The notes under the pieces were generated by a model. It saw only the letters and a program-made list of their open reading frames with translations, ran no database searches and was not told the origin of the DNA. Of a stretch of DNA of 64,000 nt, positions 30,901 to 40,352 are shown in pieces (positions within the stretch are counted from its first letter, which is position 1; each line of letters opens with the position of its first letter). The stretch is from Naumovozyma dairenensis CBS 421. Taxonomy: Eukaryota > Ascomycota > Saccharomycetes > Saccharomycetales > Saccharomycetaceae. Location of the stretch: positions 806,001 to 870,000 of the forward strand of contig NC_016484.1 of the NCBI RefSeq assembly GCF_000227115.2, in the 5' to 3' direction. Both the position numbers and the translations under genes were made by a program.

Positions 30901-31381
30901 TGATATTTATAGAAGGTATCTCCTGTTGAATCTGATTTTGATTTTGATTTTGATAGGGAATGTTATTATTTACACTGTCAACGTGAGGGACAAATATATC
31001 TGTATATTGCTGGTTCGCTGTTCCATTCTGGGCAGCTGGAGGGGCGGGACGAGTATTGATAAAATTATCATAGGTATTTGATTGTCCGGGGGCCTCGAAC
31101 TGTAGAGGTTGCACAGGTATATATGAATGAAGGTCTGTACGTATTGCTTCTGTGGGTAAAATATGATTATTCAATTCGTAAGTCTCTTCGACATTGTCAT
31201 TAGACGAGTAACCATTTACTTCTCGTTGATGTTGGTACTGTTGATCATGCTCTTCATATCCGTAAGCTTGGTTCGGTTGGTAGGAAGTGTCGGTATTGTA
31301 AATGTCTTGGTTTCTCGTAGGTGTGTTTTGATCGTGTTGGTAGTAACCGTTTCCATTCGGATCGTTATGATTGTTATTCAT
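27962..31381 (-). CDS. CHS1: Chitin synthase I (Chs1)
   Basis: A 1139-residue plasma-membrane family 2 glycosyltransferase (1131 in S. cerevisiae) that polymerises UDP-GlcNAc into chitin and repairs the septum at cell separation. The first 380 residues are Asn/Gln/Tyr-rich and disordered. The catalytic region contains ELFIVITMYNEDHILLGRTL, LLDAGTMPG, the acidic AEDRILCFE and the processivity motif QRRRWLNGS. At least six hydrophobic segments follow (from about residue 785 on: LLLNFEFIYLFFNTLMSW, LSVVFLWLYGVSIFSTFIL and others). The last two are near the C-terminus (LVIIFWVMTNFAIVAVVL and YFAVILWLVALSALIRFIG). A class signature WGTKG is present. Position beside DUG3 equals YNL191W-YNL192W. Confidence 0.96.
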   Translation of the reverse strand: MNNNHNDPNGNGYYQHDQNTPTRNQDIYNTDTSYQPNQAYGYEEHDQQYQHQREVNGYSSNDNVEETYELNNHILPTEAIRTDLHSYIPVQPLQFEAPGQSNTYDNFINTRPAPPAAQNGTANQQYTDIFVPHVDSVNNNIPYQNQNQNQIQQEIPSINIIQTTPDLTQATTLPQASYFPEHPRHHNQNQYFNDEDLYYNHNLSNSPENNGRSSVSMNSSIDNFDENLTSKPILQQQQNQYILNDDPLQYHYQQQQNPSSDFQNEDPEAIYVDQHGDDYPINSYLNNQGEIVDPYTRTTTLSSEIPSAIPPPMLSHRDLGEYEVEDNNSSNEDANTIDKIRLHTTSKSAISLNSSSSLSQTSQSNLLDESIPRNDSNRWLPKRTATQLRRFKLWNGNFIFDSPISKTLISRYSTAQDSLSNEFKFMRYQAVTCEPNHLLQKNFTVRQLKYLTPRPTELFIVITMYNEDHILLGRTLKGVMDNVKCMVKKTHSSTWGPDAWKKIVVCVVSDGRSKINPKSLALMSSLGCYQDGFAKDEINDEKVQMHVYEHTTMCNITNVNSETGIDLECNSSTVPIQLMFCLKEQNQKKINSHRWAFEGFAELLQPNVVTLLDAGTMPGKDSIYQLWREFRSPNVGGACGEIKADLGKNFTKLLNPLVASQNFEYKMSNILDKTTESNFGFITVLPGAFSAYRFDAVRGEPLQKYFYGETVESEGTHFFSSNMYLAEDRILCFEIVTKKHSNWVLKYSKSAFASTDVPETIPEFILQRRRWLNGSLFASIYSFCHFYRIWTSGHNIGRKLLLNFEFIYLFFNTLMSWFSLSSFFLVFRILTLSIALTYRSPFGVLSVVFLWLYGVSIFSTFILSLGNKPKSTEKFYILSCLFFAVLMIYMTFCSIFMSVKSFENILNEENITFRSLFLSEAFRDMIISMASTYALYLLSSIVYLQPWHMLTSFVQYLLFSPSYINVLTIYAFCNVHDISWGTKGAVAQKPLGKINTKEDGTFQMEILVSSEEIQANYDKYMELLTAQEKEDENSNTESVEEKKTGYYANVRSLVIIFWVMTNFAIVAVVLETGGIGEYLAMKPMKKGDIEQTTEVRLMSERATTYFAVILWLVALSALIRFIGCISYVSTRSIRKLLRR

Positions 31382-31616
31382 GTTGGAAATTTCTCGACTT
31401 CGATATAGTACAACTACTTTAGTTTTTTTACTAACAAAACGACTTGTTTAGCAAAGATGATCTTGTATACAATCAAACAAGTGATAAATAATTGACTATC
31501 CTCTAGCGATTTTGGAAGATCAAGTAAATTCAAGACAGAGATGGCAGAGTATATAAATAGAAATGGACAGTGTAAAGAAAAGCTTCAAAGAATTTTTGAA
31601 TCAAAAACGAAACGGG

Positions 31617-31622
31617 ACGCGT
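31617..31622. promoter_or_regulatory. MCB-like box (ACGCGT) upstream of CHS1
   Basis: ACGCGT at about 236 bp upstream of the CHS1 start is the MBF core. It sits at the edge of a locally G+C-richer patch (31610-31730). Confidence 0.35.
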
Positions 31623-31717
31623 TTCGGGGCTGGGAATTTCCTCTTCAGGAAACTAAATTAAAAAATTAGCGTGGCTTGTGCGGCCTTGTCTCTGTGGGGA
31701 AGGCTGAGACATCCAGA

Positions 31718-31730
31718 TAGCCGCCCAGCT
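31718..31730. promoter_or_regulatory. URS1-like element upstream of CHS1
   Basis: TAGCCGCCCAGCT matches the URS1 core (TAGCCGCC) and is identical over 13 bases to the motif at 45678-45690 upstream of the unrecognised gene. It lies about 340 bp upstream of CHS1. Ume6 repression is inferred. The rest of the 488-bp spacer 31382-31869 shows an AT repeat and no gene. Confidence 0.45.
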
Positions 31731-31869
31731 AAATATATTCATTTATATATATATATTATAGTTTGCTCCCTGACTATTGCAGACTTTGTTACGTACTGTG
31801 TTCTTTTTATGAATAGTCATATATAGTATAGTCTATTGATTAAAGCACAATCTGTAACTCTATGTGCCT

Positions 31870-33432
31870 TCATTGCAGCCAGTTATTAATGTACTCCGTG
31901 CCATCGCCGCTTTCTAGGTCATTGATTCGGAGAGTGCTTTGTTGATATATATAATTTCGCTTGATCTTGTCTATGATTGTTTCTTGTAATCCACATTGAA
32001 TTTGCGACATATTCGTCGAATTAGTTAATAACGTCCTTGCATTTTTCTTGAGAATTTCTAAGGTTCTATTACCGTTCTCATTATGTTGATTTTCTTGTAA
32101 CATTATATTCTTCTTTATTGACCATCTACTCATTTCATTATCAGCTGATGTGTTTAAGATCAAACATAATTGGAAAACAGTTTGACTTAATTCATCCCCA
32201 TGCGCCATCGATGCTGTCAGCTTAGAACGTTTTTCTGATAGAATACCCTTATTTTCGTTTAGTAACTTGCTTAAAGCAGTCGATAGTTTCCATTTAATAG
32301 AAAGTTCTTGTTCATTGATTGTGGAAATTGCTAGTTGTAATACATCTATCTTAACTGATAACAGGGACCCTTGGTCTCTTGCAACTTGGGTGGTACTAGA
32401 TAACAATTCCTCCAATAATGATAGATCATTTTGTAAAATGTAAGTAATCCCCTTGATTCCTAATTTCGTTGCTTCCAGTTCTGACAATTCTAAACTATTA
32501 TCGTTCGTAAAATAAGTGAAAAGATTCGTGGTGGTTATCATATCGTCTAGTTGAGAACAGAACTTCAATACGGTATCTAAAATATAGTTTTTCTGTATTT
32601 CGTTGATTGTATTACTTGCATTTTGTAATATCGTTTCTAAAACTGTTTCGGCGAATTTATACGCATTTACGAATACCTCTTGAATCGTTGTTGTCGTTAT
32701 TTGGTCTGATACCTCCATTATCTCTGTATCATTTTCTAAAAGGTTAGTTCTTACACCAGATCCATCTCTTGAAGGGGGCTTATCAGTTGGTGATAATTGT
32801 TGAAATCCAGTGGAATCAGCGTCTGAATTATCTGCTTCGAATAGTTGCCTATTCTCCTCCAATTCATTCAATTGAGACCTGATTAATTCTTGGGTCAAAG
32901 TGATAAAACGCGGTAGTAATTCAATAAGCAGAGCTCCAGTAAGATCAGACGATTCCAATAAGGTAACATATGCTGTCAACAAATTGAACTTATAATCCCA
33001 TGTAATTACATTAACGTCATTGAATCTGGTTAAACCTTCTTCAAAATTGGAAACAATTTCTTCAATAGGTGAAATCAAACATTCAAGGTTTGATAAATCA
33101 TCGGTCGACTTAATAAAATCAAAAACATTAATATAACCATTATTATTTGTAAAATCTGTGAATATCTTCAATAATAATCTTGTTTTGTTGTAATATACCT
33201 CGAATGATCCCATAGTCGTCTTATCAGGAGCTTGACTCAACGCATAATCGTAAAATTCCATAGCCTTTATGTAAAATCTTAAAGTTTTCTTCAAGTCTGA
33301 TAGTTGCCACCTTTCAGCTTGTTCTTCTAATTCTGTTGCTTCTATATAATAGTCATCTTGAGTAATCGGTTGTTTCTTAGCATGTTTCACATGGTTTTGT
33401 TTCTTTTTCGATATAAACCTAGTTCTGTTCAT
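31870..33432 (-). CDS. YNL193W: Conserved TPR-like protein, YNL193W homologue
   Basis: A 520-residue protein of unknown function (558 in S. cerevisiae). After a basic start (MNRTRFISKKKQNHVKHAKK), residues about 28-65 form a helical pair (ATELEEQAERWQLSDLKKTL then RFYIKAMEFYDYALSQAPD) that looks like a tetratricopeptide repeat unit: aromatic and Ala positions are correct. The remainder is largely helical and acidic, with no catalytic motif. It is named by its position between CHS1 and YNL194C. A scaffold role would be an inference from the TPR pattern alone. Confidence 0.8.
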   Translation of the reverse strand: MNRTRFISKKKQNHVKHAKKQPITQDDYYIEATELEEQAERWQLSDLKKTLRFYIKAMEFYDYALSQAPDKTTMGSFEVYYNKTRLLLKIFTDFTNNNGYINVFDFIKSTDDLSNLECLISPIEEIVSNFEEGLTRFNDVNVITWDYKFNLLTAYVTLLESSDLTGALLIELLPRFITLTQELIRSQLNELEENRQLFEADNSDADSTGFQQLSPTDKPPSRDGSGVRTNLLENDTEIMEVSDQITTTTIQEVFVNAYKFAETVLETILQNASNTINEIQKNYILDTVLKFCSQLDDMITTTNLFTYFTNDNSLELSELEATKLGIKGITYILQNDLSLLEELLSSTTQVARDQGSLLSVKIDVLQLAISTINEQELSIKWKLSTALSKLLNENKGILSEKRSKLTASMAHGDELSQTVFQLCLILNTSADNEMSRWSIKKNIMLQENQHNENGNRTLEILKKNARTLLTNSTNMSQIQCGLQETIIDKIKRNYIYQQSTLRINDLESGDGTEYINNWLQ

Positions 33433-33525
33433 ATCTGTGATTTATCTTGACCTCTTTCGATCATACTTATAGTTGTGATATGCGGAATAAATTGTTCATT
33501 ATTAGTATTTCTGTTTGTACTAAGT

Positions 33526-33549
33526 GTATGTATGTATGTATGTATGTAT
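33526..33549. repeat. GTAT microsatellite
   Basis: About six consecutive GTAT units about 100 bp upstream of the YNL193W homologue. Confidence 0.85.
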
Positions 33550-33580
33550 ATTCTAAGTGTGTCCTAAGTCTTACGTATAC

Positions 33581-33587
33581 CGGGTAA
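33581..33587 (-). promoter_or_regulatory. Reb1-like site upstream of YNL193W homologue
   Basis: CGGGTAA, reverse of TTACCCG, about 150 bp upstream of the start. It is in a 1.06-kb divergent spacer (33433-34495) that I find free of genes. Confidence 0.4.
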
Positions 33588-34015
33588 CATGCCAGGTTTT
33601 GTATTCAATTTTGTTTTCTTACTTTTCGTTTTAATAGAAATTTCATTGTCGTGTCGCACACAAAAGTGCTCTTTACTGTGGCCTGCATTTTCCTCTGACT
33701 TTAAAAAAGTAGGTGATGCAACTATGGTACGGCTGGACCGTCATGAAACAGAGACTTGAAACCAAATATGGTATAGACTCTGAAATTAGTAGTGATAAAA
33801 ACAAGAGGTAAATTAATTTTTCTAGAATAGCGCATACTATTTTATTATGTCACTATATGATTATGATAATTACCTTTAAGTTTTTTACCGAACTTTTGTT
33901 TTATTAACTTACCTTCAAAATCTAACTTGTGAACAATGGAACCCATGTTAACCTAGCTTGATTAATCATAGAGCCCACTGCGTTTATGACACCATTCTAA
34001 GGGAGGTCATATTTC

Positions 34016-34155
34016 AGGGGAGGGGAAGTCTCCGGAAAGCGATCCGTTTTCGAAAATGCGGCTGTGCAGCACAAAGAAGGCAATGGAGGAGGAGGGGAAG
34101 CCAAAGGGGTCTTGACATATATGTGTTAGAATATATGTATGGTAATATCTCCCCT
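34016..34155. promoter_or_regulatory. Stress response elements upstream of YNL194C homologue
   Basis: AGGGG occurs twice in direct succession (34016-34025) and CCCCT once more at 34151-34155, 340-480 bp upstream of the start. AGGGG is the Msn2/Msn4 binding core. The S. cerevisiae homologues are induced in stress and stationary phase, so this fits. Confidence 0.5.
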
Positions 34156-34495
34156 CTTCTTTTACCTTCCCTCGTTCTCCTATACCACACCATGTAGTCA
34201 AAAAGAATGGGAGATGGGGAATTTGGACAGTTACGATTCAACGACTTACTTTTAACATAACGTCAAATTGTTGTTGCAGAAACTCTGGACAAGCTATGTA
34301 AGGCTGGGATAGATCAATACTGGCTCCTTAAAATACATATCTCAACATATAAATTTAATAACTATTCTTCTTAACTTCTAGTTTTACTCATGGATATCGA
34401 GTATCTTTTAGTAACTATGTAACAATAATTACAATTATACAAACAAAACGTATTAACAAACAATTACAATCATAACTAAACAAAAAGACAAAACA

Positions 34496-35569
34496 ATGAG
34501 TTATAAAAGGTTCGTTCAATTTTTACATTTATTTTTTTTACTAGGTGCTGGATTATTAGTATTCTTTTTAATCCTTTCAGGAGCTAGAGAAACTGGTGTT
34601 TTAAAACATTTCTATTGGTTCCAAGCAACTACATATCTAATGACTGATGAAGGTAACATGACGCGTTGGTACAACTACAGATATTGCAGCCTCTCTTGGT
34701 TCGCAAACCAACCAATAAATTGTTCTCCAAGTGCTGCGGCAACACCTTTCTCTCCGTTAGATAATTTTGGTTCTACAAGGTATATTCCCTCCTCCTTCGT
34801 TGATCATAGAGATACTTATTACTATTTATCTAGAGTCGGCTGGGCAATGCTTCTAATTAGTCTATTTCTAATAATAAGTACTATTATTCTTTCAATAGTA
34901 CGTTTATTCATGATGAGAGATCGGATAGTCTCTAGAATGACTGTTGTGTTCCATTGGTTATCATTCTTCTTTATCCTATTGACTGCTTGCTTGTATACTG
35001 GTTGTTACGCAAAGGCGAAAAACGTTTTCAATAATGCGGGAAGAGCGGCGAGATTGGGTCCCAATAATTTCGGTTTCCTATGGACTTCCGTGTTTTTATT
35101 ACTACTGACTTCTTATCTGGCTAGTATTTTGTCAAGTTCCGCATTGGATGATGTTTGGGCTGTTAATGTTGTTAAGAAAAACCCTGAAAATGGGCAATTG
35201 TCTTCCAAATGGAGATTCTTCGGAAGAAAAAATAATAGAAATAAGGATAAGGATCTTGAAAATTTTCACGATGATGATTACACTTCTATCGATGGAGAAA
35301 CGGCAGCGGGTACAGCTTCTGGAAATGTTATCCTTTCAAATTCTAACCAGGCTAATGATAATGAACCTAATTCTAATGTACAAGTGCAAAAAGAAGTTAC
35401 TAATGTTGAAGGAAATAACTTAATTTCAATTCCAGAACAACAGATACTATCAACCCCCGGCTATGCTTATCCTGTGGAGGAAGAAGAGGAAGTTGATGAT
35501 GTAATTATTACAGATCCACGTTCAATTAGAAGTGACAATAGCAATACAAAAGTTACCACAACCTACTAA
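34496..35569 (+). CDS. YNL194C: Sur7-family eisosome/MCC membrane protein, YNL194C/FMP45 type
   Basis: The 357-residue product has four membrane segments at about residues 8-28, 115-137, 149-171 and 193-213, the Sur7/claudin-like topology. The first extracellular loop carries the family W..C...C pattern (RWYNYRYCSLSWF..INCSPS), and YYYLSRVGWAMLLISLF is strongly conserved in Fmp45/YNL194C. The cytoplasmic tail is long, Asn-rich and acidic. These proteins mark furrow-like MCC/eisosome domains of the plasma membrane and support sporulation and wall integrity. It is followed on the same strand by the YNL195C homologue, 187 bp beyond its stop. The first 14 bases of this CDS may also serve as a first exon for that gene (see finding). 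Confidence 0.9.
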   Translation: MSYKRFVQFLHLFFLLGAGLLVFFLILSGARETGVLKHFYWFQATTYLMTDEGNMTRWYNYRYCSLSWFANQPINCSPSAAATPFSPLDNFGSTRYIPSSFVDHRDTYYYLSRVGWAMLLISLFLIISTIILSIVRLFMMRDRIVSRMTVVFHWLSFFFILLTACLYTGCYAKAKNVFNNAGRAARLGPNNFGFLWTSVFLLLLTSYLASILSSSALDDVWAVNVVKKNPENGQLSSKWRFFGRKNNRNKDKDLENFHDDDYTSIDGETAAGTASGNVILSNSNQANDNEPNSNVQVQKEVTNVEGNNLISIPEQQILSTPGYAYPVEEEEEVDDVIITDPRSIRSDNSNTKVTTTY

Positions 35570-35595
35570 AAGTTAAAAGTTAAAAGTTAAAAGTT
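35568..35595. repeat. Four-copy 7-bp tandem repeat overlapping a stop codon
   Basis: AAAAGTT is repeated four times without change, beginning within the TAA stop of the YNL194C homologue and running into its 3' region. Confidence 0.9.
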
Positions 35596-35688
35596 ATTCT
35601 CATTTTATCATCAACAAAACACACATACACCTAGTTTAAATACCCTAATTTTTTTTAATTGCTTAATTCATTTCTTAATAACTATTTT

Positions 35689-35756
35689 TACTAACTAATA
35701 CGAAATCAAAATTAAACTGAATATTTAATATATCTTTCCATTTATGGTTAATGTAG
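35689..35756 (+). other. Candidate intron 3' end: branch point TACTAAC and 3' splice site TAG
   Basis: TACTAAC, the invariant yeast branch-point sequence, is at 35689-35695, and the TAG at 35754-35756 ends exactly where the coding frame of the next gene becomes open (an in-frame TAA lies at 35749-35751). The spacing of 61 bases is normal. No GTATGT 5' site is found nearby. Phase-compatible but non-consensus donors are GTTCGT at 34510 and GTATCT at 34401. An alternative without an intron is one missing T near 35754. Confidence 0.4.
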
Positions 35757-36558
35757 TGACCAAAACCAAAACGAAAAACCATTCGGTTATCACGACGCTG
35801 AAGATTATGCCAGGATTCTAGGTGAAGGACAAGCTGCTGAAAATTATGTACAACGGCCCAAAAAGAATTCCAGTTCAGCACATCCAGAAAAAGGACCATC
35901 GTCATACCATGGCCTAGAAAAGATAGTGGATTCAATCCCAGCAATGGAAAAAGGCGGATACAAACCTGATGATGAAGGTATTCATGACAAACCACATGGA
36001 CACAATCATGTTGGAATCTTGCCTGAAGACTGTCCTGGGCCAGATCTATTACATTTAAAAAAAGGTGAAATTGGTATCCCAGGCTGTGGTAAAGCATCTA
36101 CTGAGCAGGATAAACTACCAAGACATTTAAAGGATTTTAATGCAGATGAAATGGTGGAGGCTCAAATGAACGAGAACACCATTCCTGCCGGTTGTCAAGA
36201 TACCTCTATGAAATCTTTCAGTCCACAAATTGAACAATCTATTCCTGGTGCTGGCTGTCCCATGGCAAAACCACATCATATTGAACCATGGAGTAACCCA
36301 TCTCAAGCAACAACAGCAACAAAGGGGAATTCGAATACATGTGACATGATTGAGTCTAATTTACTTTCAAGATCAAGATCAGATAATGGTAATGATAATG
36401 ATGTTAAAGACTATGGCTTTGGTTCAGGTGATCAAAGTCAAGGGTATGAATATCAAACGCCAAGGTCTGAACAACGTAAAGAACCTTCTCATGATCTCAG
36501 TAAACAAACACATGGGTTGAATATTGTGGATAATTCATATGAACCAATTTCTAAATGA
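35757..36558 (+). CDS. YNL195C: YNL195C/Hbt1-like protein, 5' end unresolved
   Basis: The frame is open from 35752 to the stop at 36558 and clearly coding from its first codons (DQNQNEKPFGYHDAEDYARI, then NYVQRPKKNSSSAHPEKGP), yet the first in-frame ATG is only at 35944. About 62 natural-looking codons would be lost by starting there. The protein is hydrophilic and Gly/Pro/His-rich with repeated GCxx motifs (IPGCGK, IPAGCQD, IPGAGCP). S. cerevisiae YNL195C (261 residues) occupies the same place and is described as sharing a promoter with YNL194C; its paralogue is the shmoo-tip protein Hbt1. Either an intron joins an upstream ATG, or one base is missing after the ATG at 35744. Both routes give about 271 residues. 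The function is unknown. Confidence 0.75.
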
Positions 36559-37038
36559 GTTTATTCTGGGTGTACTACTATGTGAAGACTTCTGTTAAGT
36601 TTATATATATATTTAATTTATTTATTGATTTCCTCTATATTCTTTAGTTTTTATTTAACGTTTTTCTTCCCTATGATTACTACTTTCAAAAGCAAACCCA
36701 ACTTTCCAAATTGGTGATATGTTCTCTTTTTTTGAGCTATAATAGAACGACTCCCCTTTGTCCGAAGAGGAACCTTTTTTTGACGAATAGCCGCACAACT
36801 CCTTATTGTGAATGGCGGCGATGGGAACGTTTCGGAGTTTTGTTAGAGCCCCCAATCCCAATAAAAACTGATCTGTCAAATGAGCTAGAGAGAGAGTTTC
36901 ACCTAATGTTCCATTTAGCTTTTTAGTACACAGTTTAAGCGATCTAGGTTGTAACTGACTGTTACCACTTTTGTTTTTTGGAAAGGTGTGGATATCATAC
37001 CGTTGGCGAAGGACCACTAGTCTATACCTAACCAAGAT
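36559..37038 (+). promoter_or_regulatory. SLZ1 upstream region with URS1-like motif
   Basis: AATAGCCGCA at 36786-36795 matches the URS1 core up to its last base and lies about 245 bp upstream of the SLZ1 homologue; GGCGGCGA at about 36814 is a second, partial match. S. cerevisiae SLZ1 is an early meiotic gene, so a Ume6 site would be expected. No gene in this 480-bp spacer. Confidence 0.45.
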
Positions 37039-37137
37039 ATGAAGCAAGAATTGGTTAAAAATAAAAGACGTTCGAGACGTCAATCAACGAAAGATAATAC
37101 GAATGAGAATAAGATTGAAAATACTTCTTTAAATACT

Positions 37138-37168
<31 letters not shown>

Positions 37169-37674
37169 GCAAGAAGAAAAAGAAAACTGAATTCCAATTT
37201 AAAGTGATTCCAAAGCCTACTAAGAGTCCTAAAAAATCAGTAGAGTGCGGGACTCAAACTCTACCTTCGATTTGCGTATCCTTTGAAAGCATTTTTATCT
37301 CAGAGGAAACAAGAAGAAAAAGTGTTTGTATTGGATCAATAAGTGAAGGTAGATTGTCCAAAAGGGATTTAAAGGAAGTTGATGAGAAACGAAGGTTTTC
37401 TGTAGGTGACGAAGGCTCTCGGATAGTTTCAACTGAGATATCAAAGGAAGGGTTGAGTTCAGAAGTTGCAACTGCTGATATCAATAAAACAGTTTTAGCT
37501 TTTGAAGATAATTATGATAAAAACGTTCTAAAAACTATTCAGGATTTGCAGGAAGCATATACTGAGCAAAAGCGACATGGTAAGAATAATACCGATTTAC
37601 CTGTGCGTATTAATGAAACTAATACTTCATGGCCTTTAGTACCATCTTGTTGCAAAAGTAGGTTACATCAATAA
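37039..37674 (+). CDS. SLZ1: Slz1-like meiotic protein
   Basis: A 211-residue basic, low-complexity protein (290 in S. cerevisiae). It contains an Asn run followed by Lys run (about 37-52), a conserved-looking block KKSVECGTQTLPSICVSFESI (about 67-87) and a helical C-terminal part (NVLKTIQDLQEAYTEQKRH) that could form a short coiled coil. S. cerevisiae Slz1 is the adaptor of the Mum2-Ime4-Slz1 complex that deposits N6-methyladenosine on mRNA in early meiosis and brings it into the nucleus. The identification relies on location between YNL195C and WHI3 homologues and on the URS1-like motif upstream; sequence similarity cannot be judged by eye. Confidence 0.6.
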
Positions 37675-38420
37675 TAAGAATAATAATGATATTATTATAA
37701 CCATTCTATTTCATTATAGCTTTGTATATTTTGAATACGTACATATTAACTTTGATTAAAAGCTTCTTTTCATTGAAATAGACATTATAGCTATTTGTTA
37801 CTGATTGCGTTGCTCAAATTACACATACATATATACACTTTTGGACCCTCTTAACTTCAGATATTAAGTTTGTTGGCACAAAATATCAAAATTGAAGAAG
37901 TAAGGTCGGGCCTGAAAGTGATTTGAAATTTATATTCAATAGTAATTTTGTCAACCAAGTGGAAATAAGACATAAATAGCCTTTGGAAGTTATAAGGGAC
38001 GTAGTCTCTTATAGGGTAAAGAGGGAGTTTTCCAGAACCTGGAAAGAAGTTGAAGTACCTGCACCAATAATCAACTTGTCTTACTCCAAAGTCAAAAATA
38101 AAACTTATGTGGTTATGTGCTTCTACTTCCCCAGGGGTGTCACACTTCCCTTTAGAATATTAAACCATAATGTGACGTTTTTAGCCCGTAGTTACCGACG
38201 CGTTGGCGTTTTTTTCTCCGATAAGGTAATAAGTTTTGTAATTTCTCACGACGAAAATAAGAGCAGAACACCAAAACAACAAGGAAGCGAAAAATAGTTT
38301 AATGTCATTCAACTAAGATAGTCTTACAAGTTAGTGGCTCATTTTAGGGTAATTCAAACAAGGTTACGCTCGAAAACCTTCCACAAGTACCACTACTAGT
38401 TCAAAGGTGCAATATTCTCT
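37675..38420 (+). promoter_or_regulatory. WHI3 upstream region
   Basis: A 746-bp spacer. A frame of about 100 codons from 37983 opens with TTG, lacks an early ATG and has no family features, so I do not call it. No repeat of note. Confidence 0.5.
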
Positions 38421-40352
38421 GTGTATACCATGCAAGATAATAGCTATCTTTTCCAGAAACCGTTTAGCGTCAGTACAGAAAACCTGTCCTTTACCGCTGT
38501 TCATAATTTGTCACCAAACCAACAAGCTAATTTAAAATTGAACTCGACGTCATCAATTCGCAGTAATAGCGATACTAATATCAAGTTTTCTGCAACCAAC
38601 GGGCACACTCCTAGCATATTATCAGACAATATGAATTCTTCTGCTTACTTGTCGCAGTTAGTTAACAACAACTCATCCCAACCTGATGTTACAACCGATA
38701 TTTCAGGAAACAAAATTGAACAACATTCATATATAATAAGGCTGTCTAATTTACCTAAAGATCTTTCAGAAAGAGAAGCATACGCGATCTTTGCCCTTGC
38801 AGTAGAAGTGAAAAGTATTGAACTAATTACTACAGAAGAACCTCATTCAACAACTAATAAGAAGGATGACTTTCACAAGGTTTCAGGACCCATAGTCGAA
38901 GCAAAATTCGATTCGTTGCCTTTAGCGCTCCAATACTCATCAATATTAAATATGAAACCGGATTTATTCAATCCCGAATTCCCATGCCATTGTAAAGTTG
39001 AAGTCATCGATTCTTCAACAAATCAAAAGATACTAATAAATAGAGAAAGTGTAGCAAGCCAACAATTTCCCCCATCACCACTTGCAACTAAAAATCCAAG
39101 ACTTTCTCTTCCCGCATCATCTCGTTTCTCCTTTACTGATCCATTTTCTTCAACTGATTATAATCAATACCCACCTCCATCTTCTCAATCACAAACATAT
39201 GGTCAACATCCAGTAAAATCAAACGAATTAAGTCAATCTTTCCTTTCACTAGAAAATAAAGACATCAATGAAAGTATATGGAATTCCACAGGGATGCCAT
39301 CTAGTATAAATGGATTTGCAAGCTCATCTAAACCGGCCACGCCTTCAATGGAATGGGGGAATGCGTCCTCTACAAGAAGTCAGAGTGTAGCATTCTTTTC
39401 ACCTACGTCAACTCATAATATGGCCATGCAAAACGGTCCACCTGTACAATCAAATTTAGGAATGCCACCTATCATGCCTATGGCGAATGTACCTACTCTA
39501 CAACAACAGCAACAACAACAGCAGCAGCAGCAAGAACAACAACAAAAACAACAATCATTATCCTCGTATAATTCATTATCTCACTTAAATGATTCAAATA
39601 CGCAACCAATGGTGAATAATATTATGCATGCCCCTCATCATCAGACGTTCATTCCAACTACCAATCTACAAAATGTACCCAATACCATCAGCTCGGCAAA
39701 TGTTAATGGAGGCTCTACTTTAATGAATGAGAACGATAATATGAATGTACCGATTAATAATAGCAATGCTTTAAAGGGTCCGTCATCATCATCGTCATCA
39801 TCAAAAGGTCCTCAAGTAGATTTATCATTACTAGCAAGGATTCCCCCACCTGCTAATCCTGCAGATCAAAATCCACCATGTAACACATTATATGTCGGCA
39901 ATTTGCCCGTGGATTGTACGGAGCAAGAATTACGACAACTATTCTCCACTCAAGAAGGTTTCAAGAGATTATCTTTTAGAGTGAAAAATAATAATTCAAA
40001 TAACGTTATGTTAAGTAATAGTAATTCTGCTGCACATGGACCAATGTGTTTTGTTGAATTTGAAGATATTGCTTATGCGACGAAGGCTCTCGCAGAGCTT
40101 TATGGAACTCAACTACCGCGTGCCACACCAAGTAATAAAGGTGGGATTAGATTAAGTTTTTCTAAGAATCCACTGGGAGTTAGAGGCCCAAATAATAGGA
40201 GAAATCAAACTCAAACGCAAATGCAAACCCAGAATCAGAATCCAAACAATCTAAACTCATTGCCTGGGAATACTGCATCTGGGACAACGTTGAACCATTT
40301 TATTTATTCTAATAAGGCAGCTACTTCAAGTTTTACGAACATTCATTCTTAA
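38421..40352 (+). CDS. WHI3: RNA-binding cell-size regulator Whi3
   Basis: A 643-residue protein (661 in S. cerevisiae) that binds CLN3 mRNA, restrains G1 exit and forms super-assemblies recording pheromone exposure. A central Gln tract with interruptions lies at about residues 357-376, followed by Asn-rich sequence; these form the prion-like region. The RRM is near the C-terminus: RNP2 is [20 protein letters not shown] and RNP1-like sequence is [18 protein letters not shown], then a tail beginning [12 protein letters not shown] second conserved block near 110-200 ([20 protein letters not shown]) resembles an additional RRM-like fold present in Whi3/Whi4. The start could also be the Met three codons later (MQDNS). 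Confidence 0.93.
   Translation: MYTMQDNSYLFQKPFSVSTENLSFTAVHNLSPNQQANLKLNSTSSIRSNSDTNIKFSATNGHTPSILSDNMNSSAYLSQLVNNNSSQPDVTTDISGNKIEQHSYIIRLSNLPKDLSEREAYAIFALAVEVKSIELITTEEPHSTTNKKDDFHKVSGPIVEAKFDSLPLALQYSSILNMKPDLFNPEFPCHCKVEVIDSSTNQKILINRESVASQQFPPSPLATKNPRLSLPASSRFSFTDPFSSTDYNQYPPPSSQSQTYGQHPVKSNELSQSFLSLENKDINESIWNSTGMPSSINGFASSSKPATPSMEWGNASSTRSQSVAFFSPTSTHNMAMQNGPPVQSNLGMPPIMPMANVPTLQQQQQQQQQQQEQQQKQQSLSSYNSLSHLNDSNTQPMVNNIMHAPHHQTFIPTTNLQNVPNTISSANVNGGSTLMNENDNMNVPINNSNALKGPSSSSSSSKGPQVDLSLLARIPPPANPADQNPPCNTLYVGNLPVDCTEQELRQLFSTQEGFKRLSFRVKNNNSNNVMLSNSNSAAHGPMCFVEFEDIAYATKALAELYGTQLPRATPSNKGGIRLSFSKNPLGVRGPNNRRNQTQTQMQTQNQNPNNLNSLPGNTASGTTLNHFIYSNKAATSSFTNIHS

Noticed and set aside
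37983..38297. Open frame of about 104 codons upstream of WHI3
   Set aside because: It begins with TTG, has no early ATG and shows no family features or natural composition.
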